A DNA stretch of 63,964 nucleotides, from NCBI GenBank assembly GCA_903848465.1, contig CAINGK010000212.1:1-63964 (forward strand). Reading direction: 5' to 3'. Below, piece after piece: positions 17,722 through 26,781 of this stretch (positions within the stretch are counted from its first letter, which is position 1; the number at the start of each line of letters is the position of its first letter). Below the pieces are notes generated by a model, which worked only from the letters and a program-made list of their open reading frames with translations, ran no database searches and had not been told where the DNA came from. The DNA comes from an uncultured Verrucomicrobiota bacterium (GTDB lineage: Bacteria; Verrucomicrobiota; Verrucomicrobiia; Verrucomicrobiales; Verrucomicrobiaceae). The position numbers and the translations under genes are program-made.

Positions 17722-18303
17722 ATGGCCTCCTACAACAAAGTCATGCTCATCGGCAATCTGACCCGCGACCCCGAAGTGCGCTACACGCCCAAAGGCAGCG
17801 CGGTGTGCGACATCGGTCTCGCCGTGAACCGTGTGTACACCTCTGACAGCGGCGAAAAGGTGGAGGAAGTCACTTTCGTGGATGTCGTCCTCTGGGCCAA
17901 GATGGCTGAACTCGCTGGCAAGTACCTGCACAAAGGCCGCCCCGTCTTCATCGAAGGCCGCCTACAGATGGATTCCTGGGAAGACAAGCAGACCGGCCAG
18001 AAGCGCACCCGCATGCGTGTCGTGGGCGAGCAAATGCAATTTCTCGGCAGCCCTGGTGGCGACCGCGCTCCTGCCGGTGGCGGTGGTGGCGATGAAGAAG
18101 GTGGCTACTCCGGCGGTGGCGGAGGAGGAGGTGGTGGTGGCGGCGGCGGCGGTTACAACCGGCCTGCAGCCCGTCCGGCCCAGCGCCCAGCTCCAGCTCA
18201 GCAGCAGCGTCCGGCTCCACGTCCCGCTCCGGCGCAGCAGAACGATGACTTCGGTGAAGGCCCGATCACCGACGGCATGGAAGATGACGACATTCCGTTT
18301 TGA
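17722..18303 (+). CDS. ssb: Single-stranded DNA-binding protein
   Basis: The product has 193 residues. The OB fold spans about 1-108 (MASYNKVMLIGNLTRDPEVRY, then TFVDVVLWAKMAE and GRPVFIEGRLQ). A disordered linker contains 14 consecutive glycines followed by Pro/Gln/Arg repeats, and the acidic tip is DDDIPF, which recruits replication and repair partners. The start matches the universal SSB N-terminus. It is divergent from the Xer gene (87 bp). Confidence 0.96.
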   Translation: MASYNKVMLIGNLTRDPEVRYTPKGSAVCDIGLAVNRVYTSDSGEKVEEVTFVDVVLWAKMAELAGKYLHKGRPVFIEGRLQMDSWEDKQTGQKRTRMRVVGEQMQFLGSPGGDRAPAGGGGGDEEGGYSGGGGGGGGGGGGGGYNRPAARPAQRPAPAQQQRPAPRPAPAQQNDDFGEGPITDGMEDDDIPF

Positions 18304-18309
18304 AAGCTG

Positions 18310-18331
18310 AAGCAGGCGTTTTGCCCTGCTT
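18310..18331 (+). terminator. Weak hairpin after ssb
   Basis: AAGCAGG (18310-18316) pairs with CCTGCTT (18325-18331) around an 8-nt loop, 7 bp after the ssb stop. No T-tract follows, so it is at best a weak terminator or processing site. Confidence 0.35.
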
Positions 18332-18373
18332 GAGTGGAAGAGAAGCTGCTTCCAGGCCGTTATTTGCGGCCCC

Positions 18374-20593
18374 GTGACTTGTTCTGCCCCCAGCTTGGTT
18401 TGTGCGCTCAGCGCCGTCGCTTTGTCGTCGGCGTTTGCCGCCGAGCCTGTGTCGTTTCGCAACGACGTGATGGCCGCTATTTCCAAAGCTGGCTGCAATC
18501 TGGGCACCTGCCATGGCAATGCGACGGGCAAAGGCGGCTTCAAACTGTCCCTGCGCGGCCAGGATGCGGAGCTCGATTTCAAAGCGCTCGCCCGTGATGC
18601 CTCCGGCCGCCGTGTGGACCTATTTGCCCCGGAGCGCAGCCTGATTTTGATCAAAGGCGCGAATCAAATCGCCCACGAAGGCGGTAAGAAGCTCGATCCG
18701 AAGAACTGGGAATATCAGGTGCTGCGGAACTGGATCGCCGCCGGTCTGCCGCGTGATGACAGCTCGGCACCGAAAGTGACCAAGCTCACGGTCACGCCCA
18801 CCGAACTCGTGTTGGACGAGCCGCAGGACAAGGTGCAAATCACCGTGCAGGCGACTTTTGCCGACGGCACCCAGCGCGACATCACCGACCGCGCGATCTA
18901 TGAGCCGCTGCAAAACGGACTCGTCGAAGTGAACCGGAGCGGCCTCGTGAAGCGTCTGCAGTTCGGCGAACCGGGCGTGCTGGTGCGTTACCTGAATCAA
19001 TCCGTGCCGGTGCGACTGACCTTTGTGAAAGCGAATCCGGCCTTTGTGTGGAGCAGGCCGCGACGCGACAACTACATCGACTCCCACGTTTTCAACAAGC
19101 TCAAGACCCTGCGCATGAACCCCAGTGCTGTGTGCAGTGATGAGGTCTTCATGCGCCGCGCCTGGCTTGATCTCTGCGGCATGATCCCGCCTGCAGATGA
19201 AGCGCGCGCCTTTGAAACCGATACGCACCACGACAAACGCGCGCGCCTGATCGACCGCCTCATGGTGCGGCCCGAGTTTGCCGATTACTGGACTTTGAAA
19301 TGGTCCGATGTCCTCAAGGTCGAATCCCGCACACTGGACAAAACCGGGGTGCAGGCTTTCCACGACTGGATCCGCGACGGCATCACGCGGAACCGCCCCA
19401 TCAATGAAATGGTGCGCGCCATGCTTGCTTCGCGTGGCAGCACCTACCACGAACCCGAGACGAATTTCTACCGCGCCAACCGCACTCCCGAACTGCGTGC
19501 TACCACTGCGGCACAGGTGTTTCTCGGCACACGCCTCCAGTGCGCGCAGTGCCACAACCATCCCTTCGACCGCTGGACGCAGGATGACTACTACAACTGG
19601 TCCGCTGTCTTTGCCCAGGTGGACTACAAGATCATCGGTGACATCAAACCCCGTGATAAAAACGACAAGCATGAGTTCAACGGCGAGCAGGTCGTCTTTC
19701 TCAATGCCAAGCTGAACATCGAAAACCCGCGCACCGGCGACAAGGCGAAGGCTCGGTTCCTCGGGGCTGACATGCCCAAGCTCGCCGACAAGGAAGATGA
19801 ACTGCAGGCCGCCGCGAATTGGCTCACTAGCGCGCAGCATCCGCTCTTCGCCAAAGCCCAGGCCAACCGCATCTGGTATCATCTCATGGGTCGTGGTCTG
19901 GTCGATCCCGTCGATGACATGCGCCTCACCAATCCAGCCAGCCATCCGCAGCTTCTCGAAGAACTGGCTCAAGATTTCATCCGCAGCGGTTTTGATCTGC
20001 GCCATCTCATTCGTGCCATCATGCTGAGCCGCACCTATCAGTTGGACAGCACGCCGAACGAAACCAACGCTGTTGACCTCATCAACTACTCGCACCACCT
20101 GCCGCGCCGTCTGAGTGCCGAGCAGCTTATTGATTCGCTCTACTCTTCGCTGCGCGTCACGCCTGAATTCAATGGCTGGAGCCGCGGTACTCGCGCCAGC
20201 CAGATCCCCGGCCCCGACAATGGCCGTGGCAGTCCCAATCCCATGTCGCCTGAGGCCTTCCTCGCCCAATTCGGACGCCCCAAACGCGAGCTGAGCTGCG
20301 AGTGCGAACGCGCGGCGGACACCTCCATCGGCCAGATCTTCCAGTTCATTAGCGGCCCCATTGTCAGCAACGTCGTATCGCAAAAATACAACCGCCTTTA
20401 CTCGCTGCTCAAGAACCCGGACAACGGTGCTGTCACCCGTGATCTCTACTGGGCACTCCTTACCCGCGCACCCACCGCCGACGAAGCCAAGGTCATGGAG
20501 TCTCTCCTCGCCTCCGCCAAAGACCGCCGCCTTGCCCTCGAAGACATCACTTGGAGTCTGGTGAACGCGAAAGAGTTTTTGCTTTGCCGGTAA
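18374..20593 (+). CDS. DUF1549/DUF1553 cytochrome-like secreted protein
   Basis: The product has 739 residues, start GTG at 18374. A signal peptide (about 1-23) is followed by a domain with Cys-rich AGCNLGTCHG, a beta-sandwich (about 130-220), DUF1549 (about 240-430, with a heme-type CAQCHNHPF) and DUF1553 (about 470-735). These proteins are abundant in Planctomycetes and Verrucomicrobia and often pair with a DUF1501 protein and sulfatases. They are thought to act in the periplasm, perhaps in redox steps of polysaccharide breakdown, but the reaction is unknown. No DUF1501 partner is adjacent. Confidence 0.85.
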   Translation: MTCSAPSLVCALSAVALSSAFAAEPVSFRNDVMAAISKAGCNLGTCHGNATGKGGFKLSLRGQDAELDFKALARDASGRRVDLFAPERSLILIKGANQIAHEGGKKLDPKNWEYQVLRNWIAAGLPRDDSSAPKVTKLTVTPTELVLDEPQDKVQITVQATFADGTQRDITDRAIYEPLQNGLVEVNRSGLVKRLQFGEPGVLVRYLNQSVPVRLTFVKANPAFVWSRPRRDNYIDSHVFNKLKTLRMNPSAVCSDEVFMRRAWLDLCGMIPPADEARAFETDTHHDKRARLIDRLMVRPEFADYWTLKWSDVLKVESRTLDKTGVQAFHDWIRDGITRNRPINEMVRAMLASRGSTYHEPETNFYRANRTPELRATTAAQVFLGTRLQCAQCHNHPFDRWTQDDYYNWSAVFAQVDYKIIGDIKPRDKNDKHEFNGEQVVFLNAKLNIENPRTGDKAKARFLGADMPKLADKEDELQAAANWLTSAQHPLFAKAQANRIWYHLMGRGLVDPVDDMRLTNPASHPQLLEELAQDFIRSGFDLRHLIRAIMLSRTYQLDSTPNETNAVDLINYSHHLPRRLSAEQLIDSLYSSLRVTPEFNGWSRGTRASQIPGPDNGRGSPNPMSPEAFLAQFGRPKRELSCECERAADTSIGQIFQFISGPIVSNVVSQKYNRLYSLLKNPDNGAVTRDLYWALLTRAPTADEAKVMESLLASAKDRRLALEDITWSLVNAKEFLLCR

Positions 20594-20662
20594 TGAGGCG
20601 GGAAGGCTTCAGCTTGGCCCGTTACTGCATGACAAAATGAGGTCTCCGTGGCATAGCGCTGC

Positions 20663-21241
20663 ATGAACTCCATCCATCAGCGTCTCACCCTCTTCCTTGC
20701 AGGTCTGCTCACCGCAGCCGCTCTGTCTTCCTGTACGGAGGGCAACCTCAGCCGCCTTCACAATGCACGCGCAGGTGCCATCGGCATCGGTCCAACGGGT
20801 GAATTTCCGAGCGGTCATGCCTTGTCACACTCCAAACCGGAATCTCCCGAAGAACAACGCGTACATCAGGCCGTGCAGCGCGGCGTGGAGCGCGCCTTGG
20901 ATGACAGCCGCGCCTTCCACTATGTGCCCTTCGCGCAGATGAAGCAGGTTCCCTCGCACCTGAACCCCTTCATCGAACGCGCCGAGGTCAAGAAATTCGC
21001 CGCTGCCAACCGCCTCGATGCCGTCGTCCGGGTGTGGACCACTCCTGACTGCAAGCGGCAGAGTGTCACCGTCGGTTTCCTCGCCCATGTGCGCAGCGGC
21101 AAGGTTGTTGCCAGCGATCTCGCCACCGCCCATAGCCCTGTCCCGCCGCTGAAAAATCCCACGGCCCGCGCCGCCCTCCCCACCTGGGAAAAGACCGCCT
21201 ACGAGGCCACGAAAAAGGCCCTCGCCAAAGTGCGCGGCTGA
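20663..21241 (+). CDS. Lipoprotein of unknown function
   Basis: The product has 192 residues with a signal sequence ending in the lipobox LSSC (about residues 21-24). The mature part has a compact region with VHQAVQRGVERALDD and LDAVVRVWTTPDCKRQSVTVGFLAHVRSGKVVASDLAT, suggesting an alpha/beta fold that I cannot assign. It lies 69 bp after the DUF1549/1553 gene on the same strand. Confidence 0.6.
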   Translation: MNSIHQRLTLFLAGLLTAAALSSCTEGNLSRLHNARAGAIGIGPTGEFPSGHALSHSKPESPEEQRVHQAVQRGVERALDDSRAFHYVPFAQMKQVPSHLNPFIERAEVKKFAAANRLDAVVRVWTTPDCKRQSVTVGFLAHVRSGKVVASDLATAHSPVPPLKNPTARAALPTWEKTAYEATKKALAKVRG

Positions 21242-21295
21242 TACTCCAAAAGAGTGTCGAATGTACCGCTGCCTTCATGCGATTGACGTGAGAAC

Positions 21296-22450
21296 ATGCA
21301 CGCGCGCAACGTACTGATGCGCCTCATGAAATCAGCCATACTCCTCGCCTTCTTAGTCAGCACTTCGCTGCTCGCTCAAACAGCCGCACCCAAAGCGCTG
21401 GCACCTGCGGCCAAACCCAAAGGCCCGACCATTCCGGCGGATGCGCAGTGGCATGATGTCACGACCTGGGGCGTCGAAGGACGCGGCTGGGGAGAGCAAG
21501 AGCGGAAGCGCTGGTTTGACCGTCTCCCGGCTAAGGCAGAAAAAACCGTCACGCCTGCTGTGTGGGGCCTGAGCCGTGACAGCGCCGGCATGATGGTGCG
21601 CTTCAAGACGGACGCGAAGGCCATCTACACTCGTTACGATCTTTCCAAAGCCAATCTGGCATCGCCAGCCATGCCCGCCACCGGCGTGAGCGGACTCGAT
21701 CTGTATGCGCGTGATGACAAAGGCCAATGGAAATGGGTCACCTGCACGAAGCCAGCCAGTCAGCATGTGGAGGCCGTGATGATCAACGATCTCGCGCCCG
21801 GCGAGCATGAATTCGCCGCCTACCTGCCGCTCTACAATGGCATCGAAAAACTCGAAAGCGGTGTGCCGGCGGGCGCGAAGTTTGAAGGTCTGGCTCCACG
21901 CGAGAAGCCCATCGTTTTCTACGGCACCTCCATCACCCACGGTGCCAATGCTTCTCGCCCTGGCATGGTTCACACTGCCATCTTGGGCCGTCACCTGGAT
22001 CGTCCTGTCATCAACATCGGCTTCTCCGGCAATGGCCGCATGGACGCGGCTGTGGGTGATCTCATCAATGAACTCGATCCCGCCGTCATCGTCATCGACT
22101 GCCTGCCCAACATGGGCCCCGCCGATGTCACGGCCAAATGCGTGCCGCTGGTGAAGCAACTGCGATCCAAACACACCACCACGCCGATCATCCTCGTCGA
22201 AGACCGCCGCTACACGAACTCCTGGATCACGCCCGCAAAGGCCAAGTTCCATGACGACAACCACGCCGCCCTCAAAGCCGCCTACGAGCAGCTCAAGGCC
22301 GAGAAAGTCGCCAACCTCCACTACATCAGCGGCGATGCGCTCTACGGCACCGACGCCGAAGGCTCCAACGACGCCTCCCACGGCACCGACCTCGGCTTCC
22401 TCCGTCAGGCGGAGATTTTTGAGCCCGTGCTGCGTGCGGCGCTGAAGTAG
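21296..22450 (+). CDS. Secreted SGNH-family esterase
   Basis: The product has 384 residues. An N-terminal signal peptide is followed by a beta-sandwich domain (about 45-195) and an SGNH hydrolase domain (about 205-380). Catalytic blocks: Ser in YGTSITHG, Gly in IGFSGNGRMD, Asn in DCLPNMGP, and the Asp/His pair in NDASHGTDLG. This two-domain layout is like carbohydrate esterases that deacetylate sugars. The substrate is unknown. In-frame ATGs at 21317 and 21326 would give a more compact signal peptide, so the true start may be slightly downstream. Confidence 0.82.
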   Translation: MHARNVLMRLMKSAILLAFLVSTSLLAQTAAPKALAPAAKPKGPTIPADAQWHDVTTWGVEGRGWGEQERKRWFDRLPAKAEKTVTPAVWGLSRDSAGMMVRFKTDAKAIYTRYDLSKANLASPAMPATGVSGLDLYARDDKGQWKWVTCTKPASQHVEAVMINDLAPGEHEFAAYLPLYNGIEKLESGVPAGAKFEGLAPREKPIVFYGTSITHGANASRPGMVHTAILGRHLDRPVINIGFSGNGRMDAAVGDLINELDPAVIVIDCLPNMGPADVTAKCVPLVKQLRSKHTTTPIILVEDRRYTNSWITPAKAKFHDDNHAALKAAYEQLKAEKVANLHYISGDALYGTDAEGSNDASHGTDLGFLRQAEIFEPVLRAALK

Positions 22451-22456
22451 CCCGTC

Positions 22457-22789
22457 TCACTCTGCTCCTGGCGGTTCAAGCAATCGCCGGGGCAGTTCAC
22501 GCAGGCCTTGGAGCACGCGGAAGACGACAAGTGTGTCGTTCTCTACGCGGTAGAAGATGAGGTGCTTGTGAAACGAGCCTTGGAGTTGGAAGGAGCGGAA
22601 CTCCGCCAGCTTTCGGTTTCGGAATCGGCAAATGCGGCCCAAATCGTGCTGCCGACAGAGGTATTCTTTTGATTCATGAAACGCTGCTAGATACCGCTCC
22701 GCCACCTCCTCATCAGCCACATCCGCATACCACTCAAATTGCAGATCAAGGTCCAACGACGCGTCGGTGGCAATATCGGCTCTCAGCAT
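22457..22789 (-). CDS. ParE/RelE-family toxin
   Basis: The product has 110 residues, typical of the ParE/RelE superfamily. Signatures: LDLDLQFEWYADVADEEVAERYLAAFHES near the N-terminus, and RSFQLQGSFHKHLIFYRVENDTLVVFRVLQGLRE, the core sheet and helix of the fold. It overlaps the upstream antitoxin gene by 7 bp, the usual order (antitoxin first) for ParDE. The target (gyrase as in ParE, or ribosome-bound mRNA as in RelE) cannot be told from sequence alone. Confidence 0.8.
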   Translation of the reverse strand: MLRADIATDASLDLDLQFEWYADVADEEVAERYLAAFHESKEYLCRQHDLGRICRFRNRKLAEFRSFQLQGSFHKHLIFYRVENDTLVVFRVLQGLRELPRRLLEPPGAE

Positions 22790-23046
22790 GGCTGCAGGGT
22801 CGTCTGATTTGCTTTCGCAGGTTTCTTATCACGCCAGCGCTGACGAATGCCTTCATAAAACGCCTCATCGATGGGCTGACGCGGGCTGTCCAACGCCTTG
22901 AGCATGGCCGCCTCAAGTTCGGGAGATTCATAGCCGTCTTCCTGGGGCAGTTCCAACTGTCGCTCGTTCATCCAGTCGAGCAACTGATAGAAATCGGATG
23001 CAGGCAGGGTCCGGATCGAATCTTCAATTTGGGCGATCATTGTCAT
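22783..23046 (-). CDS. ParD-like antitoxin
   Basis: The product has 87 residues, largely helical and acidic (DSIRTLPASDFYQLLDWMNERQLELPQE), with a basic end (IRQRWRDKKPAK). It precedes the ParE-like toxin and overlaps it by 7 bp. It has no obvious DNA-binding signature beyond a possible small N-terminal domain, so autoregulation is uncertain. The assignment rests mainly on position. Confidence 0.7.
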   Translation of the reverse strand: MTMIAQIEDSIRTLPASDFYQLLDWMNERQLELPQEDGYESPELEAAMLKALDSPRQPIDEAFYEGIRQRWRDKKPAKANQTTLQPC

Positions 23047-23096
23047 GGAGAAAAGCTATGCATCACCAGCCGCAGCGCAAGTCCCGCGATGGCAGC

Positions 23097-24395
23097 TCAC
23101 TTCTCGATCTTATACAACGCCTTGTCCGTCCGAATGAACAGGGCGCTGCCATCCGCGATGGGGCTGGCCATGATGGGACCGTCGAGGGTGTTCTGGGCGA
23201 GGATTTTGAATTCCTTGGCCGCGTTGATAATCGTGACGACACCTTCGCGGCTGCAGAAGTAGAGTTTGCCATCCGTAATAATCGGCGAGGCGCTGAACTT
23301 GCCGCCGATGCGCTCGCGGTAGAAGGCCTCGCCGGTTTTCGTGTCCACACAGCTCACAATGCCGCCGTCATCGACGTAGAAAAGCAGGCCGTTGTGCAGC
23401 ACGGGCGAGCACATCTTGGGGGCATTCTTGTTGTTGCGCCAGACGACTTCAGGCGTCTTCAAACCGGCATATTTGAGAGCGATCACCGCCGACTTGCCGA
23501 AGGCGGTACTGAAATAGAATTGCTGGTCGTCGGCCACGGGCACGGTGGACATGGAGAAGCCGAGTTCGCCATAGTGAACCTTCCACAGCTCCTGGCCAGT
23601 GGCGGGATCGTAGCCATAAACATTGCTGGCGGCAGAACTGACCACCTCCGGCTTGCCGTTGATAGTCACGACCAGCGGCGTGCCATAAGCTTTGCGCTGG
23701 TGCGGACGAGGGTCCATCTCACCGCTGCGAGGAGTTTTCCATGCGACCTTGCCGGTCTTCGTGTCGAAGGCAGCAATGAACTGCTGATCGCTGCCGTCGA
23801 AATGCGCGATCAATCTGTCTCCATGCAGCACGGCTGTGGAACCCGGGCCGTTTTCGTGCATGACGTGCAGTTCTTCGTTCTTCCACAGAACCTTCAGGGA
23901 TTGGGTATCGAGGGCGACGGTGCCAAAGGAGCCGAAGTGCGCGTAGAGTCGGCCATCCGCCAGCACGGGTGAAGGTGAGGCATAGCTGTTGAGCTGATGC
24001 GCCCACTGCGGGTCCTTCACGTTGAGGAGCTCGATGTCGTGCAGAATTTTGCCGCTGCTGCGATCCACACATAGAGCATGTAAGCTTACGGAACCGAGGA
24101 CGGTGAGCGGCTGGTCGCCGGTGTTGGATTCGAGACGGCGTTTGGCCTCCTCGGGTGTGGCCACTTTTTCAAAGGCGGTGGTGAGCCAGATCTGATCACC
24201 CCACATGACGGGTGTTGAGTGGCCACGGCCTGGAAGAGCTGTCTTCCAGGTGATGTTGCTCGTCTCGCTCCAGGTTTCCGGCAGGCCGGAGGCGGTGGCG
24301 TGACCTTGAGCAGAAGGGCCGCGCCATTCGGGCCAGTTGCCGGCACGGGAGGCTGAAGCGAGCAGGAGGAGTGGGAGTAGAATGCGGTGAATCAT
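23097..24395 (-). CDS. Secreted PQQ-type beta-propeller protein
   Basis: The product has 432 residues from MIHRILLPL. A signal peptide (about 1-19) is followed by propeller blades with repeated W-x-motifs such as ITWKTALPGRGHSTPVMWGDQIW, KVAWKTPRSGE, GQELWKVHYGE and GEAFYRERIGGKFSASPIITDGKLYF. Proteins like this are common in planctomycetes and verrucomicrobia; most probably bind partners or scaffold instead of using PQQ. The function is unknown. The start overlaps that of the divergent amidohydrolase frame, and the shorter start gives a normal signal peptide. Confidence 0.8.
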   Translation of the reverse strand: MIHRILLPLLLLASASRAGNWPEWRGPSAQGHATASGLPETWSETSNITWKTALPGRGHSTPVMWGDQIWLTTAFEKVATPEEAKRRLESNTGDQPLTVLGSVSLHALCVDRSSGKILHDIELLNVKDPQWAHQLNSYASPSPVLADGRLYAHFGSFGTVALDTQSLKVLWKNEELHVMHENGPGSTAVLHGDRLIAHFDGSDQQFIAAFDTKTGKVAWKTPRSGEMDPRPHQRKAYGTPLVVTINGKPEVVSSAASNVYGYDPATGQELWKVHYGELGFSMSTVPVADDQQFYFSTAFGKSAVIALKYAGLKTPEVVWRNNKNAPKMCSPVLHNGLLFYVDDGGIVSCVDTKTGEAFYRERIGGKFSASPIITDGKLYFCSREGVVTIINAAKEFKILAQNTLDGPIMASPIADGSALFIRTDKALYKIEK

Positions 24396-24450
24396 GAGCG
24401 GGAAAAAAACGTGGCAGGCAGCGGGGAACTGTCTTTCACTGGGAATAACC

Positions 24451-25317
24451 ATGCGCATCCCGTTTTTTCTATTAGTTTTTGCCACCGCCGTGCAGGCTCA
24501 GACAGCGGAACTCGAAACGTACATCGAGGTGCGCTCCGGCACACTGCCCATCATTCTGACGGTGCCTCACGGCGGCAATTTGAAACCGGCGAACGTGCTG
24601 GCGCGCCGCTACGGCGTTACGGGCACCGATTCCAACACGGTGCCCCTGGCCGAGATAATCATTGAGGAACTGGCAAAACGTTATGGCGGCAAACCACACA
24701 TCATCATCTCCCACCTGGACCGCTCGAAACTCGATCCCAACCGCGAGATGGAAGAGGCCGCGCAAGGAGACCCTACTGCCATCGCTGCCTGGCACCGCTT
24801 TCATGATAGCGCGCAACAGGCCTGTGACACGGTGATGAAAAAAAATGGCGTGGGTCTGTTGCTGGACATTCACGGGCACCGCCATCTCGATCAGAGGATC
24901 GAGCTGGGCTACATGATCAAAGGCGACATTTTGAAGCACTCCGATGCTGAGCTGAACGCAGATGCGGCGCTCATTGCCTCCACCTGCATTCGCGACCTGG
25001 ACAAGCGCTCTCCCCACAGCTTCGCGGAACTTGTGCGCGGACCGCAGAGCCTGGGAGGATTGCTGGAGGATCGTGGCTTCCGCTGCCTGCCGAGTCCTTC
25101 AAAAGCCAGCCCCGCCTTCATGGCCGGCTACTTCAGCGGCGTGTATGATGTGGCCGCCCATGGTTCACGTGATGGTGGCAGCGTGAGCGCGATTCAGGTG
25201 GAGTGTCCCTGGAACAATGTGCGCGACACTTCAGAGCATCAGCGCCGCTTTGCCGTGGCGCTGGCGGACTCACTCGGCATTTACTTTGAGGTTCACTTTG
25301 GCCGGAAGCTGAAGTGA
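24451..25317 (+). CDS. Secreted N-formylglutamate amidohydrolase-family protein
   Basis: The product has 288 residues from MRIPFFLL, which starts a signal peptide ending near AVQAQ. Family motifs: LTVPHGGNLKP, LDRSKLDPNRE and the metal-binding GLLLDIHGHRH. The superfamily hydrolyses N-formyl-L-glutamate, but an exported member more likely cleaves another amide, such as a cell-wall amide. The 3' end overlaps the convergent urea-transporter/TPR gene by 48 bp. Confidence 0.75.
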   Translation: MRIPFFLLVFATAVQAQTAELETYIEVRSGTLPIILTVPHGGNLKPANVLARRYGVTGTDSNTVPLAEIIIEELAKRYGGKPHIIISHLDRSKLDPNREMEEAAQGDPTAIAAWHRFHDSAQQACDTVMKKNGVGLLLDIHGHRHLDQRIELGYMIKGDILKHSDAELNADAALIASTCIRDLDKRSPHSFAELVRGPQSLGGLLEDRGFRCLPSPSKASPAFMAGYFSGVYDVAAHGSRDGGSVSAIQVECPWNNVRDTSEHQRRFAVALADSLGIYFEVHFGRKLK

Positions 25318-26781
25318 GCGCTCAGTCAGCGGCAGTGGCTGCTCAGGCTCTGCCTTTTTGAGTTTGTCCCAGCAGGTGTCGGCGATTTCTTTTTGTGCGG
25401 AGAATACGCGGATCTGCTCGGGAGTGCTGGAAGCCCAGTCAACAGGTATGCGCTCATCATATAGCCCCCGGCGGTGCAACCAGCCAAAGAAGGCAATGCT
25501 GCTGAAAAGCGCGATGTTGAACGGTAGGCAGATCGGCAGCAGCGCCAGCCGCAGCAGGGCTTCCGAGAGCGGTTCCCAGAGCCATGCGAGGGCCAGCGTG
25601 ACGAACAGCATCCACCCAACGGTCTTCCAATTGAGCCGCAGGTAATGGCCGCCGAGGGCCAGGGCCAAGACGACGACGTTCATGGCGAAAGCGGGATCGC
25701 CAAAGACCGGCTTCCATGAGGAACCCAGAACACAGATGAGCACGGCAGCCAGCGCCACTAGCGCGCTAGTGCGTGAATGCAGCAGGATGCCGATAAAAAA
25801 CCAGATCCAGCAGAGCAGCACGCGAGTGGAGGTGAATTGCGCCGTCAGGCTGAGATGATTGGAGAGAAAGCCACTCCATGACTTCGCGTTCTCTTGCGCG
25901 TTGCCGCCAGACAACGTGGCGGCGAAGCCGGTGAAGGCATCCGCAAACAGAGGGGCGCACAAGGCTGCTGTGGTAAAATGGCGGCGCGCTTCATCTGGTT
26001 GTCCAGTCTGAAGGGCGCACCAGCCCAGTCCGTCCCATGAGTCGGCGAAAAAGGAGTCCAGCGCGACAGCACGCCGAAATGCCAGCGCGGCATCATCATA
26101 GCGTCCCTGGCGAAAGCGGCTCCAGCCCAGGCCGTCATAGGCATCTGCGACGCCAGTTTTGAGCGAGAGAACACGCGAGAAGGCTGTTTGCGCGCCGGTT
26201 TGATCGCCACGGCGATACAAACTCCAGCCGAGTCCCGCACAGCGATAGGCCTCGGCCATGTCCGTGCTGACTTCGGTGTTGAGGAAATGTTTCTCGGCTT
26301 TTTCGAAGCGGTTGGTGAGCAGAGCACGCCAGCCGCGCGTGAGCTCGGCATCATGCACGCCAAAAAAAATCAGCGCAGTCAGCGCAATCCATGCAGCAAC
26401 CACGTAGGGCAGGCTGAAAAGGACGTAGGGTGACTTTCTCTCGTGCATGCGCTCGGCAACCGGCACAAAGAAAAACGCCATGGCGGCACAACCGAGCGCG
26501 GTGGTGAGCGCCTGCGCCCACAGCGGCACCTGCGGAAACAGATACCACAAAGCACCAAGCAGCGCGCCGTTCACACTGAAGAGACCGGTTTTGAGCACGG
26601 TGTCATCCTGCGCGCGCCATTGCGCGAGTGCGGAAATCAGCAGCGCACCACCCAGACTCATCAGCGCAGCTTCGACCGAAAGCACCATCAGGCCAATGAA
26701 GACGCACACACCGGTGATGCGGTTGTTCGCCACGAGCATCTGCCCGTAACCACGTAGGGTGTGGTCCAGCAGGCGTTTCAT
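25270..26781 (-). CDS. Urea-transporter-fold membrane protein with internal TPR domain
   Basis: The product has 503 residues. Residues about 1-140 match the first half of the urea transporter (UT) family (LRGYGQMLVANN, KTGLFSVNGALLGALW, then YVLFSLPYVVAAWI). About 145-290 are TPR repeats (MAEAYRCAGLGWSLYRRGDQ; ADAYDGLGWSRFRQGRYDD; ADSWDGLGWCALQTGQPDE). About 305-440 resemble the second half (AFAMNVVVLALALGGHYL, LLPICLPFNIALFSS). UT proteins form channels for urea and small amides. TPRs between the halves would need a large loop on one side of the membrane, perhaps docking an enzyme. It is last in the seven-gene operon and starts in the stop of the PaaK-like gene (ATGA). Confidence 0.75.
   Translation of the reverse strand: MKRLLDHTLRGYGQMLVANNRITGVCVFIGLMVLSVEAALMSLGGALLISALAQWRAQDDTVLKTGLFSVNGALLGALWYLFPQVPLWAQALTTALGCAAMAFFFVPVAERMHERKSPYVLFSLPYVVAAWIALTALIFFGVHDAELTRGWRALLTNRFEKAEKHFLNTEVSTDMAEAYRCAGLGWSLYRRGDQTGAQTAFSRVLSLKTGVADAYDGLGWSRFRQGRYDDAALAFRRAVALDSFFADSWDGLGWCALQTGQPDEARRHFTTAALCAPLFADAFTGFAATLSGGNAQENAKSWSGFLSNHLSLTAQFTSTRVLLCWIWFFIGILLHSRTSALVALAAVLICVLGSSWKPVFGDPAFAMNVVVLALALGGHYLRLNWKTVGWMLFVTLALAWLWEPLSEALLRLALLPICLPFNIALFSSIAFFGWLHRRGLYDERIPVDWASSTPEQIRVFSAQKEIADTCWDKLKKAEPEQPLPLTERSLQLPAKVNLKVNAE

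Noticed and set aside
18100..18150. Glycine-codon run in ssb as a CRISPR-like or mobile repeat
   Set aside because: It is an in-frame GGN microsatellite encoding the flexible linker of SSB. No CRISPR array was seen anywhere in the window.
18620..20383. A 587-codon frame antisense to the DUF1549/1553 gene
   Set aside because: It is a shadow of a gene with clear heme-type and family motifs on the plus strand.
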